Assembly: GCF_001687585.2 (NCBI RefSeq)
Contig: NZ_CP016537.2
Span: forward strand, 1,522,001-1,586,000
Direction of reading: 5' to 3'
DNA length: 64,000 nt
DNA from: Planococcus halocryophilus
GTDB lineage: Bacteria > Bacillota > Bacilli > Bacillales_A > Planococcaceae
How positions within the stretch are numbered: position 1 is the stretch's first letter; each line of letters starts with the position of its first letter. The notes beneath the pieces were generated by a model, which had not been told where the DNA came from, searched no databases, and worked only from the letters and a program-made list of their open reading frames with translations. The position numbers were made by a program, and so were the translations under genes. Positions 17,856-27,862 of this stretch are shown here, piece by piece.

Positions 17856-19217
17856 GTGTCGTCCGACCCGTACTTAAGTGTAAAAGCATTAACAAAATAC
17901 ATAAAAAAGAAATTTGATGCCGATCCACATCTTCGCGATGTGTATGTTAAAGGTGAGTTATCCAATGTTAAAATTCATACCAGTGGACATATTTATTTCA
18001 CGTTAAAAGATAATTCAGCGCGTTTGCCTGGCGTTATGTTTTCAGCAAGCGCAAAATCTGTGAAGTTTAAGCCCGAAAGCGGCATGACGGTGCTAATTCG
18101 CGGAGATGTTACGGTTTATGAAGCATCTGGTCAATATCAACTGTATGCGCAATCTATGCAAGTTGATGGTATTGGAGATTATTATTTAGCGTTTGAACAA
18201 TTAAAAGAAAAGTTAGCTAAAGAAGGCGTATTTGACGCTTCTCATAAAAAGCACTTGCCGCGTTTTCCAAAACGAATTGCCGTAGTGACCGCTCAAACAG
18301 GAGCAGCAGTACGCGATATTATCATTACACTACATCGTCGTTACCCTTTGGCGAATGTTGTATTGTACCCAACACTTGTGCAAGGTGCTGGAGCAGTTCA
18401 ATCGATTGTTCAGTCGATCCAAGCGGCCAATAAAGACCAGTTTGATGTGTTAATTGTAGGTCGCGGTGGTGGCTCAATTGAAGATTTATGGGCTTTTAAC
18501 GAAGAAGCGGTGGCGCGTGCTATCTTTTCTTCAGAAATTCCAATTATTTCAGCAATCGGTCATGAAACCGATACCACGATTGCAGACTTTGTAGCTGATT
18601 TGCGTGCGCCAACGCCTACTGCTGCTGCGGAACTTGCGGTACCAAGTCAAGCAGAATTACTAGAGCGAATCTCCAGTTACCGAAGTCAAATGTATCGAAC
18701 TGTCTCAAGCGCTGTGAGTCAGCAAAAACAGGCATTAAACCGATTGACTTCGTCTTATCCACTTGCCTACCCAGAACGGTTGTACCGGCCCTTTATTGAA
18801 CGCGTCGAGCGTGCTACGGATTCCCTGCAAAGAGAGTCTTTGCAGCATTTAAACCGTTCTAAAGAATATTACCGATCGCTTGATCAGCGCTTGAAATCGC
18901 GTATGCCTTTGCAGCAAATTCGACAATCTGAATCGGATGTAACAGAACTTGAGAGAAGGCTTGATTTTCAAATAGAGCAATTGCTAAAAAATCATTCACG
19001 CCAGCTGTCTTCGGCGCTTCGAACATTAGATGCACTTAGTCCGTTAAAAATTATGGACCGTGGGTATTCTATTCCTTATATTGAAGGAAGTGTCGTCAAA
19101 AGTGTTGAACAAGTTACAGTGGGCGACAATTTAATGCTTGCCATGCAAGACGGAACGATCCAAGCAACGGTCAATGAAATAAATCCAGCACCTAAAGGAG
19201 ACGGAAACGATGACTGA
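17856..19217 (+). CDS. xseA: Exodeoxyribonuclease VII large subunit
   Basis: Catalytic large subunit of ExoVII, degrading single-stranded DNA. N-terminal OB-fold (VKGELSNVKIHTSGHIYFTL) followed by the nuclease domain with VVTAQTGAAVRDII, GRGGGSIEDLWAFN and SAIGHETDTTIADFVADLRA, then a long coiled-coil region. 453 residues. GTG start at 17856 with AGGGGTTG upstream. Overlaps xseB by 8 bp. Confidence 0.97.
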   Translation: MSSDPYLSVKALTKYIKKKFDADPHLRDVYVKGELSNVKIHTSGHIYFTLKDNSARLPGVMFSASAKSVKFKPESGMTVLIRGDVTVYEASGQYQLYAQSMQVDGIGDYYLAFEQLKEKLAKEGVFDASHKKHLPRFPKRIAVVTAQTGAAVRDIIITLHRRYPLANVVLYPTLVQGAGAVQSIVQSIQAANKDQFDVLIVGRGGGSIEDLWAFNEEAVARAIFSSEIPIISAIGHETDTTIADFVADLRAPTPTAAAELAVPSQAELLERISSYRSQMYRTVSSAVSQQKQALNRLTSSYPLAYPERLYRPFIERVERATDSLQRESLQHLNRSKEYYRSLDQRLKSRMPLQQIRQSESDVTELERRLDFQIEQLLKNHSRQLSSALRTLDALSPLKIMDRGYSIPYIEGSVVKSVEQVTVGDNLMLAMQDGTIQATVNEINPAPKGDGNDD

Positions 19218-19446
19218 GAAGAAAATTATGTTCAATGATGCAATGGAACAACTTGAAGAAATTGTTCGTCAACTCGAACAAGGAGATGTGCCACTCGAAC
19301 AAGCATTGACGCTTTATCAAAAAGGTATGGAACTTTCAAAAGTTTGTCACGATAAATTACAAAATGCAGAAAGTCAATTAGTGACTATGATGAAAGATGG
19401 TAAAGAAGTGCCAGCTAACATAGAAATGGACGGGAATGCAAAATGA
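19210..19446 (+). CDS. xseB: Exodeoxyribonuclease VII small subunit
   Basis: Small helical subunit that binds along the coiled coils of XseA. FNDAMEQLEEIVRQLEQGDV followed by LEQALTLYQKGMEL is the family signature. 78 residues. Start ATG 19210 lies in the end of xseA with AAAGGAGACGG upstream; the stop overlaps the ispA ATG (ATGA). Confidence 0.97.
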   Translation: MTEKKIMFNDAMEQLEEIVRQLEQGDVPLEQALTLYQKGMELSKVCHDKLQNAESQLVTMMKDGKEVPANIEMDGNAK

Positions 19447-20324
19447 ATTTAACGGAATTTCGTGCTCATTACGAACCGCTTATCCAACAGGAAATGGCAC
19501 AATTAATTCTTTCTTTATCCATTCCGAACTCATTAAAAGAATCGATGCATTATTCATTGCAAGCAGGTGGAAAACGAATTCGTCCAATTTTGCTATTAGC
19601 TGTACTTCATGAAATGATTGGGGAAGAACATCCTGATGCGCTAAAAGTAGCAGCAGCAATTGAAATGATTCACACATATTCATTGATTCACGACGACTTG
19701 CCAAGTATGGATGATGACGATTTACGCCGTGGCATGCCGACTAATCATAAAGTGTTTGGCGAAGCTGTTGCGATTCTTGCTGGCGATGCGTTATTAACGT
19801 ATAGCTTTGGTGTCGTGGCGCGACTTGAGCATGTATCGAGCGACGACAAAGTCCGCTTAATTGATTTGATGAGTGTTTCTGCGGGCGCTGAAGGCATGGT
19901 CGGTGGCCAAGTACTAGATATTGAAGGCGAAGAAAAGCAATTACAGCTTGAAGAATTAGAACAAGTTCATCGCTTAAAAACGGGTGCTTTATTAACGTAT
20001 AGCATATTGGCTGGTGGCATATTAGCTCAAGCGACCAATGAAGAAATTGTAGCACTTAGCCAATTTGGTCAGCATTTAGGATTGGCTTTCCAAATTCAAG
20101 ACGATATTTTGGATGTTACTGGAACTTCTCAAGAACTTGGGAAAACTGCTGGTAAAGATGAATCGAGTGAAAAAAGCACATATCCGAGTCTGTTAACTTT
20201 GCCAAAAGCAAAAGAAAAATTAGACTTTCATGCTTCGGAAGCTGTAAATGCTCTCCATACACTAAACGGAGAAAAAACATTGCTACTAGAACTCACCCAA
20301 TTAATTGTGCAAAGAAAAAACTGA
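19443..20324 (+). CDS. ispA: Farnesyl diphosphate synthase (polyprenyl synthetase family)
   Basis: Condenses IPP with DMAPP/GPP to farnesyl diphosphate. Both aspartate-rich motifs are visible: DDLPSMDDDDLRRG (FARM) and DDILDVTG (SARM); GGKRIRP and GGQVLD are also typical. 293 residues. Start ATG 19443 overlaps the xseB stop, so it is translationally coupled. It lies before dxs, placing two isoprenoid genes together. Confidence 0.96.
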   Translation: MNLTEFRAHYEPLIQQEMAQLILSLSIPNSLKESMHYSLQAGGKRIRPILLLAVLHEMIGEEHPDALKVAAAIEMIHTYSLIHDDLPSMDDDDLRRGMPTNHKVFGEAVAILAGDALLTYSFGVVARLEHVSSDDKVRLIDLMSVSAGAEGMVGGQVLDIEGEEKQLQLEELEQVHRLKTGALLTYSILAGGILAQATNEEIVALSQFGQHLGLAFQIQDDILDVTGTSQELGKTAGKDESSEKSTYPSLLTLPKAKEKLDFHASEAVNALHTLNGEKTLLLELTQLIVQRKN

Positions 20325-20340
20325 TTTTTAAGGCTCTGAT

Positions 20341-20368
20341 TTGTACAATTGCTCAGTATTGATATAAT
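20341..20368 (+). promoter_or_regulatory. Promoter of dxs
   Basis: TTGTAC (20341-20346) and a perfect TATAAT (20363-20368) with 16-bp spacing, in the 91-bp gap between ispA and dxs. Confidence 0.65.
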
Positions 20369-20415
20369 ATGTACAGACAGTCCGAAGGAAAATTTAAAAA
20401 AGGTGCGTGATGGCA

Positions 20416-22320
20416 ATGGATCTACATTCGATTACTGGTCCATCTTTCTTAAAAGAGCTGAACACAAAACAGCTTGAAGTATTAAGTGAAGATATAAGAC
20501 GGTTTTTAATAGAAAATTTATCAAGAACAGGTGGACATATTGGTCCGAATCTCGGCGTAGTAGAATTGACGTTGGCTTTACACAAAGTATTTGATAGCCC
20601 ATCAGACAAATTTATTTGGGATGTAGGACACCAATCATACGTTCACAAAATTCTTACGGGAAGAGCTAGCCAATTTGACACGTTACGTCAATTTAAAGGT
20701 CTATGTGGTTTCCCGAAACGCAATGAAAGTGATCACGATGTTTGGGAAACTGGACATAGTTCAACTTCATTATCAGCTGCAATGGGTATGGCAGCAGCTC
20801 GTGATATTAAAAAAGACAGCAATTACGTCATTCCAATTATTGGGGACGGCGCATTAACGGGTGGTATGGCTTTTGAAGCATTAAACCATATTGGCCACAC
20901 AAAAACGGATATGACTATCATTCTAAATGACAATGAAATGTCAATTGCGCCAAATGTCGGCGCGATGCATAGCATGCTTGGTCGTATGCGGACAGCTGGA
21001 AAATACAATAAAGTTAAAGACGATTTAGAATACCTATTGAAAAAAGTTCCTGCAGTCGGCGACCGTTTAGCATCTACAGCTGAACGAGTAAAAGATTCGT
21101 TGAAGTATCTTGTCGTTTCAGGCATGTTTTTTGAAGAAATGGGCTTTACGTATTTAGGGCCAATCGACGGACATGATTTGGAAGAACTAGAAGACAATTT
21201 ACGTTATGCGAAGAAAACAAAAGGTCCTGTTTTATTACATGTTATTACGAAAAAAGGTAAAGGCTTTTTACCTGCAGAACAAGATACAATTGGCACATGG
21301 CATGGCACCGGTCCTTATAAAATGGAAACTGGCGATTTAGTAAAATCATCGTCAAAAGCACCTTCTTGGAGCGGCTTAGTAGCAGAAACTGTCCGTAAAC
21401 TAGCACGTACTGACGAACGCATTGTCGCGATTACACCAGCAATGCCAGTTGGTTCGAAATTAGAAGGGTTTGCTTCTGAATTTCCAGAGCGCATGTATGA
21501 TGTAGGGATTGCCGAACAACACGCAACTACGATGGCAGCAGGGCTTGCAACACAAGATATGAAGCCTTTCCTAGCTATTTATTCGACATTTTTACAACGA
21601 GCATATGATCAAGTAGTTCATGACATTTGCCGTCAAAATTTAAATGTCTTTATCGGTATTGATCGTTCAGGTCTTGTAGGAGCGGATGGCGAAACGCATC
21701 AAGGTGTATTTGATATTGCATTCTTGCGTCATTTACCGAATATGGTCATTATGATGCCAAAAGACGAAAACGAAGGACAACATATGGTTAAAACTGCAAT
21801 TGACTATAATGGCGGTCCGATTGCACTACGTTACCCAAGAGGTAACGGATTAGGTGTCCCGATGGATGAAGAGCTTCAAGCTTTACCGATTGGTTCATGG
21901 GAAGTGCTAAGAAAAGGAACAGATGCAGTGATTTTAACATTCGGTACAACCATTCCTATGGCCATGAAAGCAGCAGAACAATTAGCACAACAAGATATTT
22001 TCGTTGAAGTGGTAAATGCACGATTTATTAAACCAATGGATGAAGAAATGCTGCATACTGTCTTTAAACGTGATATTCCGGTTTTAACAATTGAAGAAGC
22101 AGTGCTTCAAGGTGGATTTGGTAGTGCAGTTCTTGAGTTTGCTCAAGAACAACAATATCGTGGATCGGTTATCGATCGTCTCGGAATTCCAGATCACTTT
22201 ATCGAACACGGAGATGTTGCTGAATTAATGGATGAAATTCATTTAAACAGTGATGAAGTGGTACGTGTAATCAAAGAACGAACACAATCCAAAAAGCAGG
22301 CAGGTACAACTATTCTATGA
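20416..22320 (+). CDS. dxs: 1-deoxy-D-xylulose-5-phosphate synthase
   Basis: First step of the MEP isoprenoid pathway: thiamine-diphosphate-dependent condensation of pyruvate with glyceraldehyde 3-phosphate. ThDP-binding [15 protein letters not shown] with [10 protein letters not shown], and the transketolase-like [17 protein letters not shown] are clear. The start [11 protein letters not shown] at 20416 matches the usual N-terminus; ATG 20410 and GTG 20407 are alternatives. About 634 residues. Overlaps the next gene by 4 bp. Confidence 0.96.
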   Translation: MDLHSITGPSFLKELNTKQLEVLSEDIRRFLIENLSRTGGHIGPNLGVVELTLALHKVFDSPSDKFIWDVGHQSYVHKILTGRASQFDTLRQFKGLCGFPKRNESDHDVWETGHSSTSLSAAMGMAAARDIKKDSNYVIPIIGDGALTGGMAFEALNHIGHTKTDMTIILNDNEMSIAPNVGAMHSMLGRMRTAGKYNKVKDDLEYLLKKVPAVGDRLASTAERVKDSLKYLVVSGMFFEEMGFTYLGPIDGHDLEELEDNLRYAKKTKGPVLLHVITKKGKGFLPAEQDTIGTWHGTGPYKMETGDLVKSSSKAPSWSGLVAETVRKLARTDERIVAITPAMPVGSKLEGFASEFPERMYDVGIAEQHATTMAAGLATQDMKPFLAIYSTFLQRAYDQVVHDICRQNLNVFIGIDRSGLVGADGETHQGVFDIAFLRHLPNMVIMMPKDENEGQHMVKTAIDYNGGPIALRYPRGNGLGVPMDEELQALPIGSWEVLRKGTDAVILTFGTTIPMAMKAAEQLAQQDIFVEVVNARFIKPMDEEMLHTVFKRDIPVLTIEEAVLQGGFGSAVLEFAQEQQYRGSVIDRLGIPDHFIEHGDVAELMDEIHLNSDEVVRVIKERTQSKKQAGTTIL

Positions 22321-23138
22321 ACAAACCTAAAAAAGAACGTGTAGATGTCTTGCTAGTTGAGCGGGGCATCTGTGAAACACGTGAAAAAGCAAAACGAGCG
22401 ATTATGGCTGGAATTATCTATTCAGGATCTGAACGCATGAATAAACCTGGTGAAAAAATTCTAGAAGATGCTTCTTTGCAAATGAAAGGTAACGATTTAA
22501 AGTATGTCAGTCGAGGTGGCTTAAAGTTAGAAAAAGCTTTAGATAAATTCGATTTGTCGGTCGTTGATAAATTAATGCTCGATATTGGCTCTTCTACAGG
22601 CGGCTTTACAGATTGCGCCCTTCAAAATGGGGCAAAGCATTGTTACGCGTTAGATGTCGGTTATAACCAATTGGCTTGGAAAATCAGACAAGATGAACGT
22701 GTCACTGTGATGGAGCGAGTCAACTTCCGTCATTCAAAACCAGAAGATTTTGTGCAAGGATTACCTGAATTCGCATCAATTGATGTTTCGTTTATTTCAT
22801 TGCGGATTATTTTTCCAGTTTTAAAAAAAGTTCTCGTTCCGGGTGGCGATGTTATCGCACTCGTTAAACCGCAGTTTGAAGCGGGGAGAGAGAATGTAGG
22901 AAAAAAAGGCATTATTCGCGATCCGAAAATACATCGTGATGTATTGATCAAAGTTGGTAAATTCGCAGTGGAATCTGGATTTCATGTGAAAAACATGTCA
23001 TTTTCTCCTATCACTGGTGGAGAAGGGAATATCGAGTTTTTATTCCATCTTCAATCGAGTATGGAAGGTCATGAGGTTGTCCCTGTCTCACAGGCATTGA
23101 TTGATGAAACGGTTAAACAAGCACATGAAATCTTGTAA
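22317..23138 (+). CDS. yqxC: TlyA-family RNA 2'-O-methyltransferase (hemolysin A family, YqxC type)
   Basis: S4 RNA-binding domain at the N-terminus ([20 protein letters not shown]) joined to an FtsJ-like SAM-dependent methyltransferase domain with [19 protein letters not shown] and the VKPQFEAGR segment. Members methylate rRNA ribose; the target here is not known. 273 residues, ATG 22317 overlapping the dxs stop (ATGA). The order dxs-yqxC-argR-recN is as in B. subtilis. Confidence 0.9.
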   Translation: MNKPKKERVDVLLVERGICETREKAKRAIMAGIIYSGSERMNKPGEKILEDASLQMKGNDLKYVSRGGLKLEKALDKFDLSVVDKLMLDIGSSTGGFTDCALQNGAKHCYALDVGYNQLAWKIRQDERVTVMERVNFRHSKPEDFVQGLPEFASIDVSFISLRIIFPVLKKVLVPGGDVIALVKPQFEAGRENVGKKGIIRDPKIHRDVLIKVGKFAVESGFHVKNMSFSPITGGEGNIEFLFHLQSSMEGHEVVPVSQALIDETVKQAHEIL

Positions 23139-23168
23139 ACACATTCCGAAAGGAGTGTGTTTTTTTTA
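23137..23168 (+). terminator. Terminator after the dxs-yqxC unit
   Basis: AAACACATTCC pairs with GGAGTGTGTTT around a GAAA loop, followed by TTTTTTT (23161-23167). Confidence 0.85.
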
Positions 23169-23249
23169 TCGCTAAACGGGAATACAAATATAACATGGAG
23201 TTTTCTCAGTCAATAAATGTAGTTAAATACGTATAGGTGTAAGCTTTTC

Positions 23250-23278
23250 TTGTTTTATGCATGGAAAAGCTGTAGGAT
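23250..23278 (+). promoter_or_regulatory. Candidate argR promoter
   Basis: TTGTTT (23250-23255) and TAGGAT (23273-23278) with 17-bp spacing; the ARG box lies just downstream, near the expected transcription start. Confidence 0.4.
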
Positions 23279-23289
23279 ATAAAGTATAT

Positions 23290-23303
23290 AGAATAATTAT
23301 TCA
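23290..23303 (+). promoter_or_regulatory. ARG box before argR
   Basis: AGAATAATTATTCA matches the ArgR operator TGAATwwwwATTCA at 13 of 14 positions and contains the perfect dyad GAATAATTATTC. It sits 16 bp before the argR ATG, which suggests autoregulation. Confidence 0.65.
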
Positions 23304-23319
23304 TTCAAGGGGGAGCACC

Positions 23320-23769
23320 ATGAACAAAGGACAGCGTCATATAAAAATACGCGATTTAATATCGAATCGCGAAATCGAAACGCAAGACGAGTTAGTAGAA
23401 TTATTGAAATCAGCTGGCTATGAAGTAACACAAGCTACAGTTTCACGTGATATCAAAGAATTACATTTAGTGAAAGTGCCATTACAAGATGGTCGTTATA
23501 AATACAGTTTACCAGCGGATCAACGTTTTAATCCAATGCAAAAATTACATCGTGCACTGACAGACGCTTTTGTCAGCATTGATGGAGCTAGCCATTTCTT
23601 AGTGATGAAAACTTTGCCTGGTAATGCACATGCGATTGGCTCATTAATCGATCATTTGGATTGGGAAGAAATTCTCGGAACAATTTGTGGGGATGATACA
23701 TGCCTAATTATATGCAGAGATACCGAACATCGCGAAGTTTTAAAACAACGTTTAATTGAAATGCTTTAA
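23320..23769 (+). CDS. argR: Arginine repressor/activator ArgR (AhrC)
   Basis: Hexameric arginine-responsive regulator. N-terminal winged helix with [20 protein letters not shown] and [15 protein letters not shown]-terminal oligomerisation/arginine-binding domain with [11 protein letters not shown] and [15 protein letters not shown]. 149 residues from ATG 23320 after AAGGGGGAGCACC; a longer frame from 23257 lacks family similarity. An ARG box precedes it, and another likely target, argGH, lies in this window. Confidence 0.95.
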   Translation: MNKGQRHIKIRDLISNREIETQDELVELLKSAGYEVTQATVSRDIKELHLVKVPLQDGRYKYSLPADQRFNPMQKLHRALTDAFVSIDGASHFLVMKTLPGNAHAIGSLIDHLDWEEILGTICGDDTCLIICRDTEHREVLKQRLIEML

Positions 23770-23786
23770 GAAGAGGTGAGCGGTAT

Positions 23787-25484
23787 ATGCTTCGGGAATT
23801 AGATATACGCAATTTTGCCATTATCGATGCCTTGACCGTTAGTTTTGCAGAAGGATTAACGGTTTTGACAGGTGAAACCGGTGCTGGTAAATCCATCATC
23901 ATCGACGCTGTCCATCTTTTAGCAGGTGGACGGGGAAGCCAAGAGTTTATTCGACATGGGGCTAAAAAAGCTGAAATCGAAGGACTATTTTCTTTAGAAG
24001 ATGAACGGCATCCGGTATTTCGCAAATTAGAAGAATTCGGCATCACTAAGAGTGATGGCGATATTTTGTTGCGTAGAGAATTAAATGATAAAGGTAAAAA
24101 TGTTTGTCGTATTAATGGGAAACTTGTAACAATATCGATTTTACGTGAAGTTGGAGCTTCATTAATTGACATACACGGACAACACGAAACGCAAGAATTG
24201 ATGGATGAAAAACAACATTTATACTTATTGGACCAGTATGCTGGTAAAAATTTAACGAAGTCCAAAGAAAGTTATAGTCATACATTCGATAAATACATGA
24301 AATTAAAGCGTGAGTTTTCTTCCTATACTGAAAATGAGCAGCAAATTGCACAACGGATTGATTTATTAACTTTTCAACTGCAAGAAATTGAAGCGGCAGA
24401 ATTGGTTATCGGAGAAGAAGAAGAACTGGTGCAAGAACGCAAAAAACTGCAAAATTTCAATAAAATTTACGAGTCGATTTCAGCGGCGCATGAAGCTATT
24501 CAAGGTGAAAGTAAAGGCTTGGACTGGATTGGTTCTGCCATGTCTGAACTGGAACACGCAGCAGCTGTAGATGAAACGTTTACAGGATCTTCAGAAACAT
24601 TGACTAGCGCTTTTTATTTGATTCAAGACACCGGCAGTGAAATTAAACGGATTTTAGATGATATGGAGTTTGATCCTAGCCGATTAAACGAAATTGAACA
24701 GCGTTTAGCTGTCATACAATCGTTAAAAAGAAAATATGGGTCTTCCGTTGAGGATATTTTGCTGTATCATGAAAAGCAGACAGATGAGTTGGATAAATTA
24801 GTCAACCGGGATCAACGTTTTCAACTAGATCAAGAAAAATTAAAAGAAATGACTGAAGATTTACGTGTTGAAGCGGAAGAATTAACGATCTTGCGAAAAA
24901 AAGCTGCGAAAAGTTTAGGCAAAGCGATTATGGAGCAGTTAAAAGAGCTTCATATGGCCAAAGCCTCGTTTGAAGTAAATTTTGATATTTTGCCTAATGC
25001 GAGGTTTGACCGAAACGGACATGATGCAATTACGTTCTATATTTCAACCAATCTTGGTGAACCGTTAAAGCCTTTAACTAAGGTGGCATCAGGTGGAGAA
25101 TTGTCCCGTATGATGTTGGCGTTGAAAACGATATTTTCAAAGCATCAAGGGATCACATCAATTATTTTTGATGAAGTGGATACTGGCGTTAGTGGGCGTG
25201 TGGCACAAGCCATTGCAGAAAAAATTGCGGCCATTTCAGTTGATTCTCAAGTATTATGCATTTCCCATTTGCCCCAAGTTGCCGCGATGGCTGATCAGCA
25301 TTTGTTTATTGAAAAGAAAGTCGACAAGCAGCGGACAACTACCGCTGTAACCGAACTTGACGGTAGCGAACGAACAGAAGAAATGAGTCGAATGCTGTCA
25401 GGCGCCGAAATCACTGACTTGACTTTACAACATGCAAAAGAATTACTTTCTTTAGCAGCAGATCGTAAATTATTGATGAAGTAA
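23787..25484 (+). CDS. recN: DNA repair protein RecN
   Basis: SMC-like ATPase acting early in double-strand break repair. The Walker A loop is LTGETGAGKSIIIDA; a long coiled-coil middle contains FNKIYESISAAHEAI; the C-terminus has the ABC signature VASGGELSRMMLALK and Walker B SIIFDEVDTGVSGRVA. 565 residues. ATG 23787 after AAGAGGTGAGCGG. In Bacillus spoIVB follows recN; here spo0A follows after 57 bp. Confidence 0.97.
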   Translation: MLRELDIRNFAIIDALTVSFAEGLTVLTGETGAGKSIIIDAVHLLAGGRGSQEFIRHGAKKAEIEGLFSLEDERHPVFRKLEEFGITKSDGDILLRRELNDKGKNVCRINGKLVTISILREVGASLIDIHGQHETQELMDEKQHLYLLDQYAGKNLTKSKESYSHTFDKYMKLKREFSSYTENEQQIAQRIDLLTFQLQEIEAAELVIGEEEELVQERKKLQNFNKIYESISAAHEAIQGESKGLDWIGSAMSELEHAAAVDETFTGSSETLTSAFYLIQDTGSEIKRILDDMEFDPSRLNEIEQRLAVIQSLKRKYGSSVEDILLYHEKQTDELDKLVNRDQRFQLDQEKLKEMTEDLRVEAEELTILRKKAAKSLGKAIMEQLKELHMAKASFEVNFDILPNARFDRNGHDAITFYISTNLGEPLKPLTKVASGGELSRMMLALKTIFSKHQGITSIIFDEVDTGVSGRVAQAIAEKIAAISVDSQVLCISHLPQVAAMADQHLFIEKKVDKQRTTTAVTELDGSERTEEMSRMLSGAEITDLTLQHAKELLSLAADRKLLMK

Positions 25485-25541
25485 AATAGTAAAGCTATTC
25501 TAAATACCTACCAGAGTCAGTCACCAAGGAGAGAGAGTCCA

Positions 25542-26306
25542 ATGGAAAAAATAAAAATCGCAATTGCAGATGATAATCGCGAATTGGTCGGACTGATGAA
25601 AGATTATTTAAATTTACAACCCAATATGGAAGTTGTAAATGTTGCCTATAACGGCAAAACCTGCATAGAAATGTTGAAAAGTGATGAAATCGATATTTTA
25701 TTGCTAGACATCATCATGCCTTATCTGGACGGCATAGCCGTGCTTGATGCGATAAAGGAAAATGATGAGTTACAGGGAATTGACGTTATTATGCTCTCAG
25801 CATTTGGGCAAGAATCAATTATGAGTCAGGCTGCCGATTACGGAGCTTCTTACTTTATTATGAAACCATTTGAGACCAATCGTTTAGTAGTGCAGATCAA
25901 TCACATTATGAATAAGCGTAGCAATACACCAGATGAGGCAGAGGTTAAACCGACTAGAGAAGACATAATTACGAATATGGTTAAAGACATCGGCATACCT
26001 CCTCATCTGAAAGGCTATAGTTATTTAAAAGAAGCAGTCTCATTGGTGTTAGAGCAACCTGAATTTCTAAACAAAATTACGAAAGAACTTTATCCTGGCA
26101 TCGCAACTAAATTCGATACAACATCATCAAGAGTTGAACGATCTATTCGACATGCTATCGAACAAGCATGGACTCGTCATGAATCCGTGGATCATATTTC
26201 CGAAATCTTTGGCTACAGTGTAGCGCATTTAGAATCCAAGCCAACCAATTCGGAATTTATTGCCATGGTAGCGGATAGTTTGCAAGTAGAAAAGCAAGAA
26301 AAGTGA
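25542..26306 (+). CDS. spo0A: Spo0A response regulator
   Basis: Master regulator of stationary phase and, in spore formers, sporulation. The receiver domain (about 1-120) has the acidic pocket ADDN, phosphorylation site Asp56 in LLLDIIMPYLDG, and KPFE. The DNA-binding effector domain keeps the helix-turn-helix region TTSSRVERSIRHAIEQAW and the terminal NSEFIAMVADSL. 254 residues, no sign of decay. ATG 25542 after AAGGAGAGAG. Neighbouring sporulation genes that Bacillus has here are gone, so Spo0A likely serves non-sporulation roles. Confidence 0.96.
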   Translation: MEKIKIAIADDNRELVGLMKDYLNLQPNMEVVNVAYNGKTCIEMLKSDEIDILLLDIIMPYLDGIAVLDAIKENDELQGIDVIMLSAFGQESIMSQAADYGASYFIMKPFETNRLVVQINHIMNKRSNTPDEAEVKPTREDIITNMVKDIGIPPHLKGYSYLKEAVSLVLEQPEFLNKITKELYPGIATKFDTTSSRVERSIRHAIEQAWTRHESVDHISEIFGYSVAHLESKPTNSEFIAMVADSLQVEKQEK

Positions 26307-26322
26307 GGAAAATAATATTAAC

Positions 26323-26383
26323 AAAACCCCTTGAATCTTCTTTATCGCTATAACAAGCGGTGAAAAGGTTCAAGGGGTTTTTA
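26323..26383 (+). terminator. Terminator after spo0A
   Basis: AAAACCCCTTGAA (26323-26335) pairs perfectly with TTCAAGGGGTTTT (26369-26381) and is followed by TT; a longer apical region may fold further. Confidence 0.8.
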
Positions 26384-26573
26384 TGCATAAGTTTGGAAAT
26401 ATCTTAAAATAATATATTTTTCAGAAATTTGACGATATTTTAATTTGAAGATTTGGTTTGAAAAAGCCGAAATAAAGGAAAAGGTTAAGACAGAGTTTTC
26501 ACAACGATAAAATGAAAAACCTTATTGCTGTGAAAATTGAAAAATCCAGTGAAATGAAAAGAGGCGATTGCAA

Positions 26574-26705
26574 TTGCAATTAATCAGACAAATTGATGAC
26601 TACTTTTTAGGTAATGACGAAGGAACTGTTGTAGACCGTCTTTATTTTTATGGTGTTTATTGTGTCAGCCTTCTTATCGCATTTTCCACCATGATGTCAA
26701 TATAA
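26574..26705 (+). CDS. Hypothetical 43-residue membrane protein
   Basis: Short ORF in an otherwise empty stretch. It starts at TTG 26574 with AGAGG at 26560-26564 and ends at TAA 26703. The predicted peptide has an amphipathic, charged first half (RQIDDYFLGNDEGTVVDR) and a hydrophobic C-terminus (LYFYGVYCVSLLIAFSTM), so a single membrane segment is likely. A good terminator follows at 26734. I do not recognise a characterised family. The ORF-terminator pairing and coding-like composition support it as a real gene. Confidence 0.55.
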   Translation: MQLIRQIDDYFLGNDEGTVVDRLYFYGVYCVSLLIAFSTMMSI

Positions 26706-26733
26706 TACTAGTGAAGTTAAAATGATAGATTAC

Positions 26734-26769
26734 AAACCCGATGAGCAAAGCGCTCATTGGATTTTTTTT
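26734..26769 (+). terminator. Terminator after the 43-codon ORF
   Basis: CCGATGAGC (26738-26746) pairs with GCTCATTGG (26752-26760, one G-U), followed by ATTTTTTTT. Confidence 0.8.
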
Positions 26770-26986
26770 GAGGAAAAAGTTATTTAAAAGCTTAACATGT
26801 AACATTTTACATAAGGTGAAATTGAAATCCAAAACCAAATACGCCCTCAACAAACCGGCATTACTTTTAGTTTTGAATGATAGATGATAAAATGGTAGTG
26901 AAACTGAAGAAAAAGAGTCAGTAAAACTGAAAGATTATAAGTTTTTCTGGTTCAGTAGATTTCAGAAATGGAAGAGGATGATTTTA

Positions 26987-27712
26987 TTGTCTGAAGTCAA
27001 AGTGTATGCACACCGAGGCGCTTCAGGATATGCACTGGAAAACACATGGGACGCTTTTATTAAAGCTTGTGAATTAGGTGTGGGTATCGAACTTGATGTA
27101 CAAATTACTAAAGACGGTGTCGTAGTCGTGTATCATGATGATAATTTAAGGCGTTTGACCGGTATCAATGCGGACATTGATACGCTTGATTACGAAGATA
27201 TAAAAGAGCTACGTGCCGGTAAGAGATGGATGCGGAAATTTCAACAGCATCAAATCCCGTTAGCTTATGAAGTATTTCAATGGGCGAAGAAAAAGAAAAT
27301 CCCACTGAATGTAGAGTTGAAAGGTTCATTTGAAAAAAATTCAAAAGGACCTCAAATTCTCGCTGCTATGTTAGAGGGAATGCAAGACATCCATTTATCT
27401 TCATTTAATCCACAATTGCTTCAAGAGATGAAGCAATTGATGCCATCTACTGAGATGGCTTGGATTATTAAGAAAAATAAGCAGCTCGCTTTTTCTGAGG
27501 AAATGGATTGGGTGGATAGTATTCATCTTCATAAAAGATTGCTTGGCAAACCTTTATGGAAGGATGTATTGAAACTAAATAAGAAAGTACGTTTATACGG
27601 TATTCTTGGCTCAGAGTCGCTCACGCGTCTACTGGAGCCTCAAATGATCGGTATTATTACTGATTACCCCGATCGTGTTAAAAGAAAAATGGTATCACCC
27701 TTTATTGGGTGA
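26987..27712 (+). CDS. Glycerophosphodiester phosphodiesterase
   Basis: GDPD-family enzyme hydrolysing glycerophosphodiesters to glycerol 3-phosphate and an alcohol. Catalytic and metal-binding motifs are visible: AHRGASGYALENTWDAF, IELDVQITKDG and VVYHDDNLRRLTG. It has no signal peptide, so it should be cytosolic. 241 residues from TTG 26987 (MSEVKVYAHRG), which has GAAGAGG nine bases upstream; ATG 26978 has no usable spacing. It corresponds in family to YqiK of B. subtilis, which also lies between spo0A and bkdR. Confidence 0.88.
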   Translation: MSEVKVYAHRGASGYALENTWDAFIKACELGVGIELDVQITKDGVVVVYHDDNLRRLTGINADIDTLDYEDIKELRAGKRWMRKFQQHQIPLAYEVFQWAKKKKIPLNVELKGSFEKNSKGPQILAAMLEGMQDIHLSSFNPQLLQEMKQLMPSTEMAWIIKKNKQLAFSEEMDWVDSIHLHKRLLGKPLWKDVLKLNKKVRLYGILGSESLTRLLEPQMIGIITDYPDRVKRKMVSPFIG

Positions 27713-27721
27713 TGCCATTTT
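27686..27721 (+). terminator. Palindromic terminator-like element A
   Basis: AAAATGGTATCACCC (27686-27700) pairs with GGGTGATGCCATTTT (27707-27721). It overlaps the glpQ-like stop codon. Nearly the same palindrome recurs at 28233-28266. Confidence 0.7.
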
Positions 27722-27862
27722 AACTTTATATGGGGATTCTCCGCACCCAGTGGACGCTTTCCGCAAACAAGCGCTGTGCATCCTAAAGTGGATCGCAATA
27801 GCTTGGTACTGCGGAGCAAGTATAAGAAAAATTTTCTTGCAAGCTATCATCAGATTTCGAAT

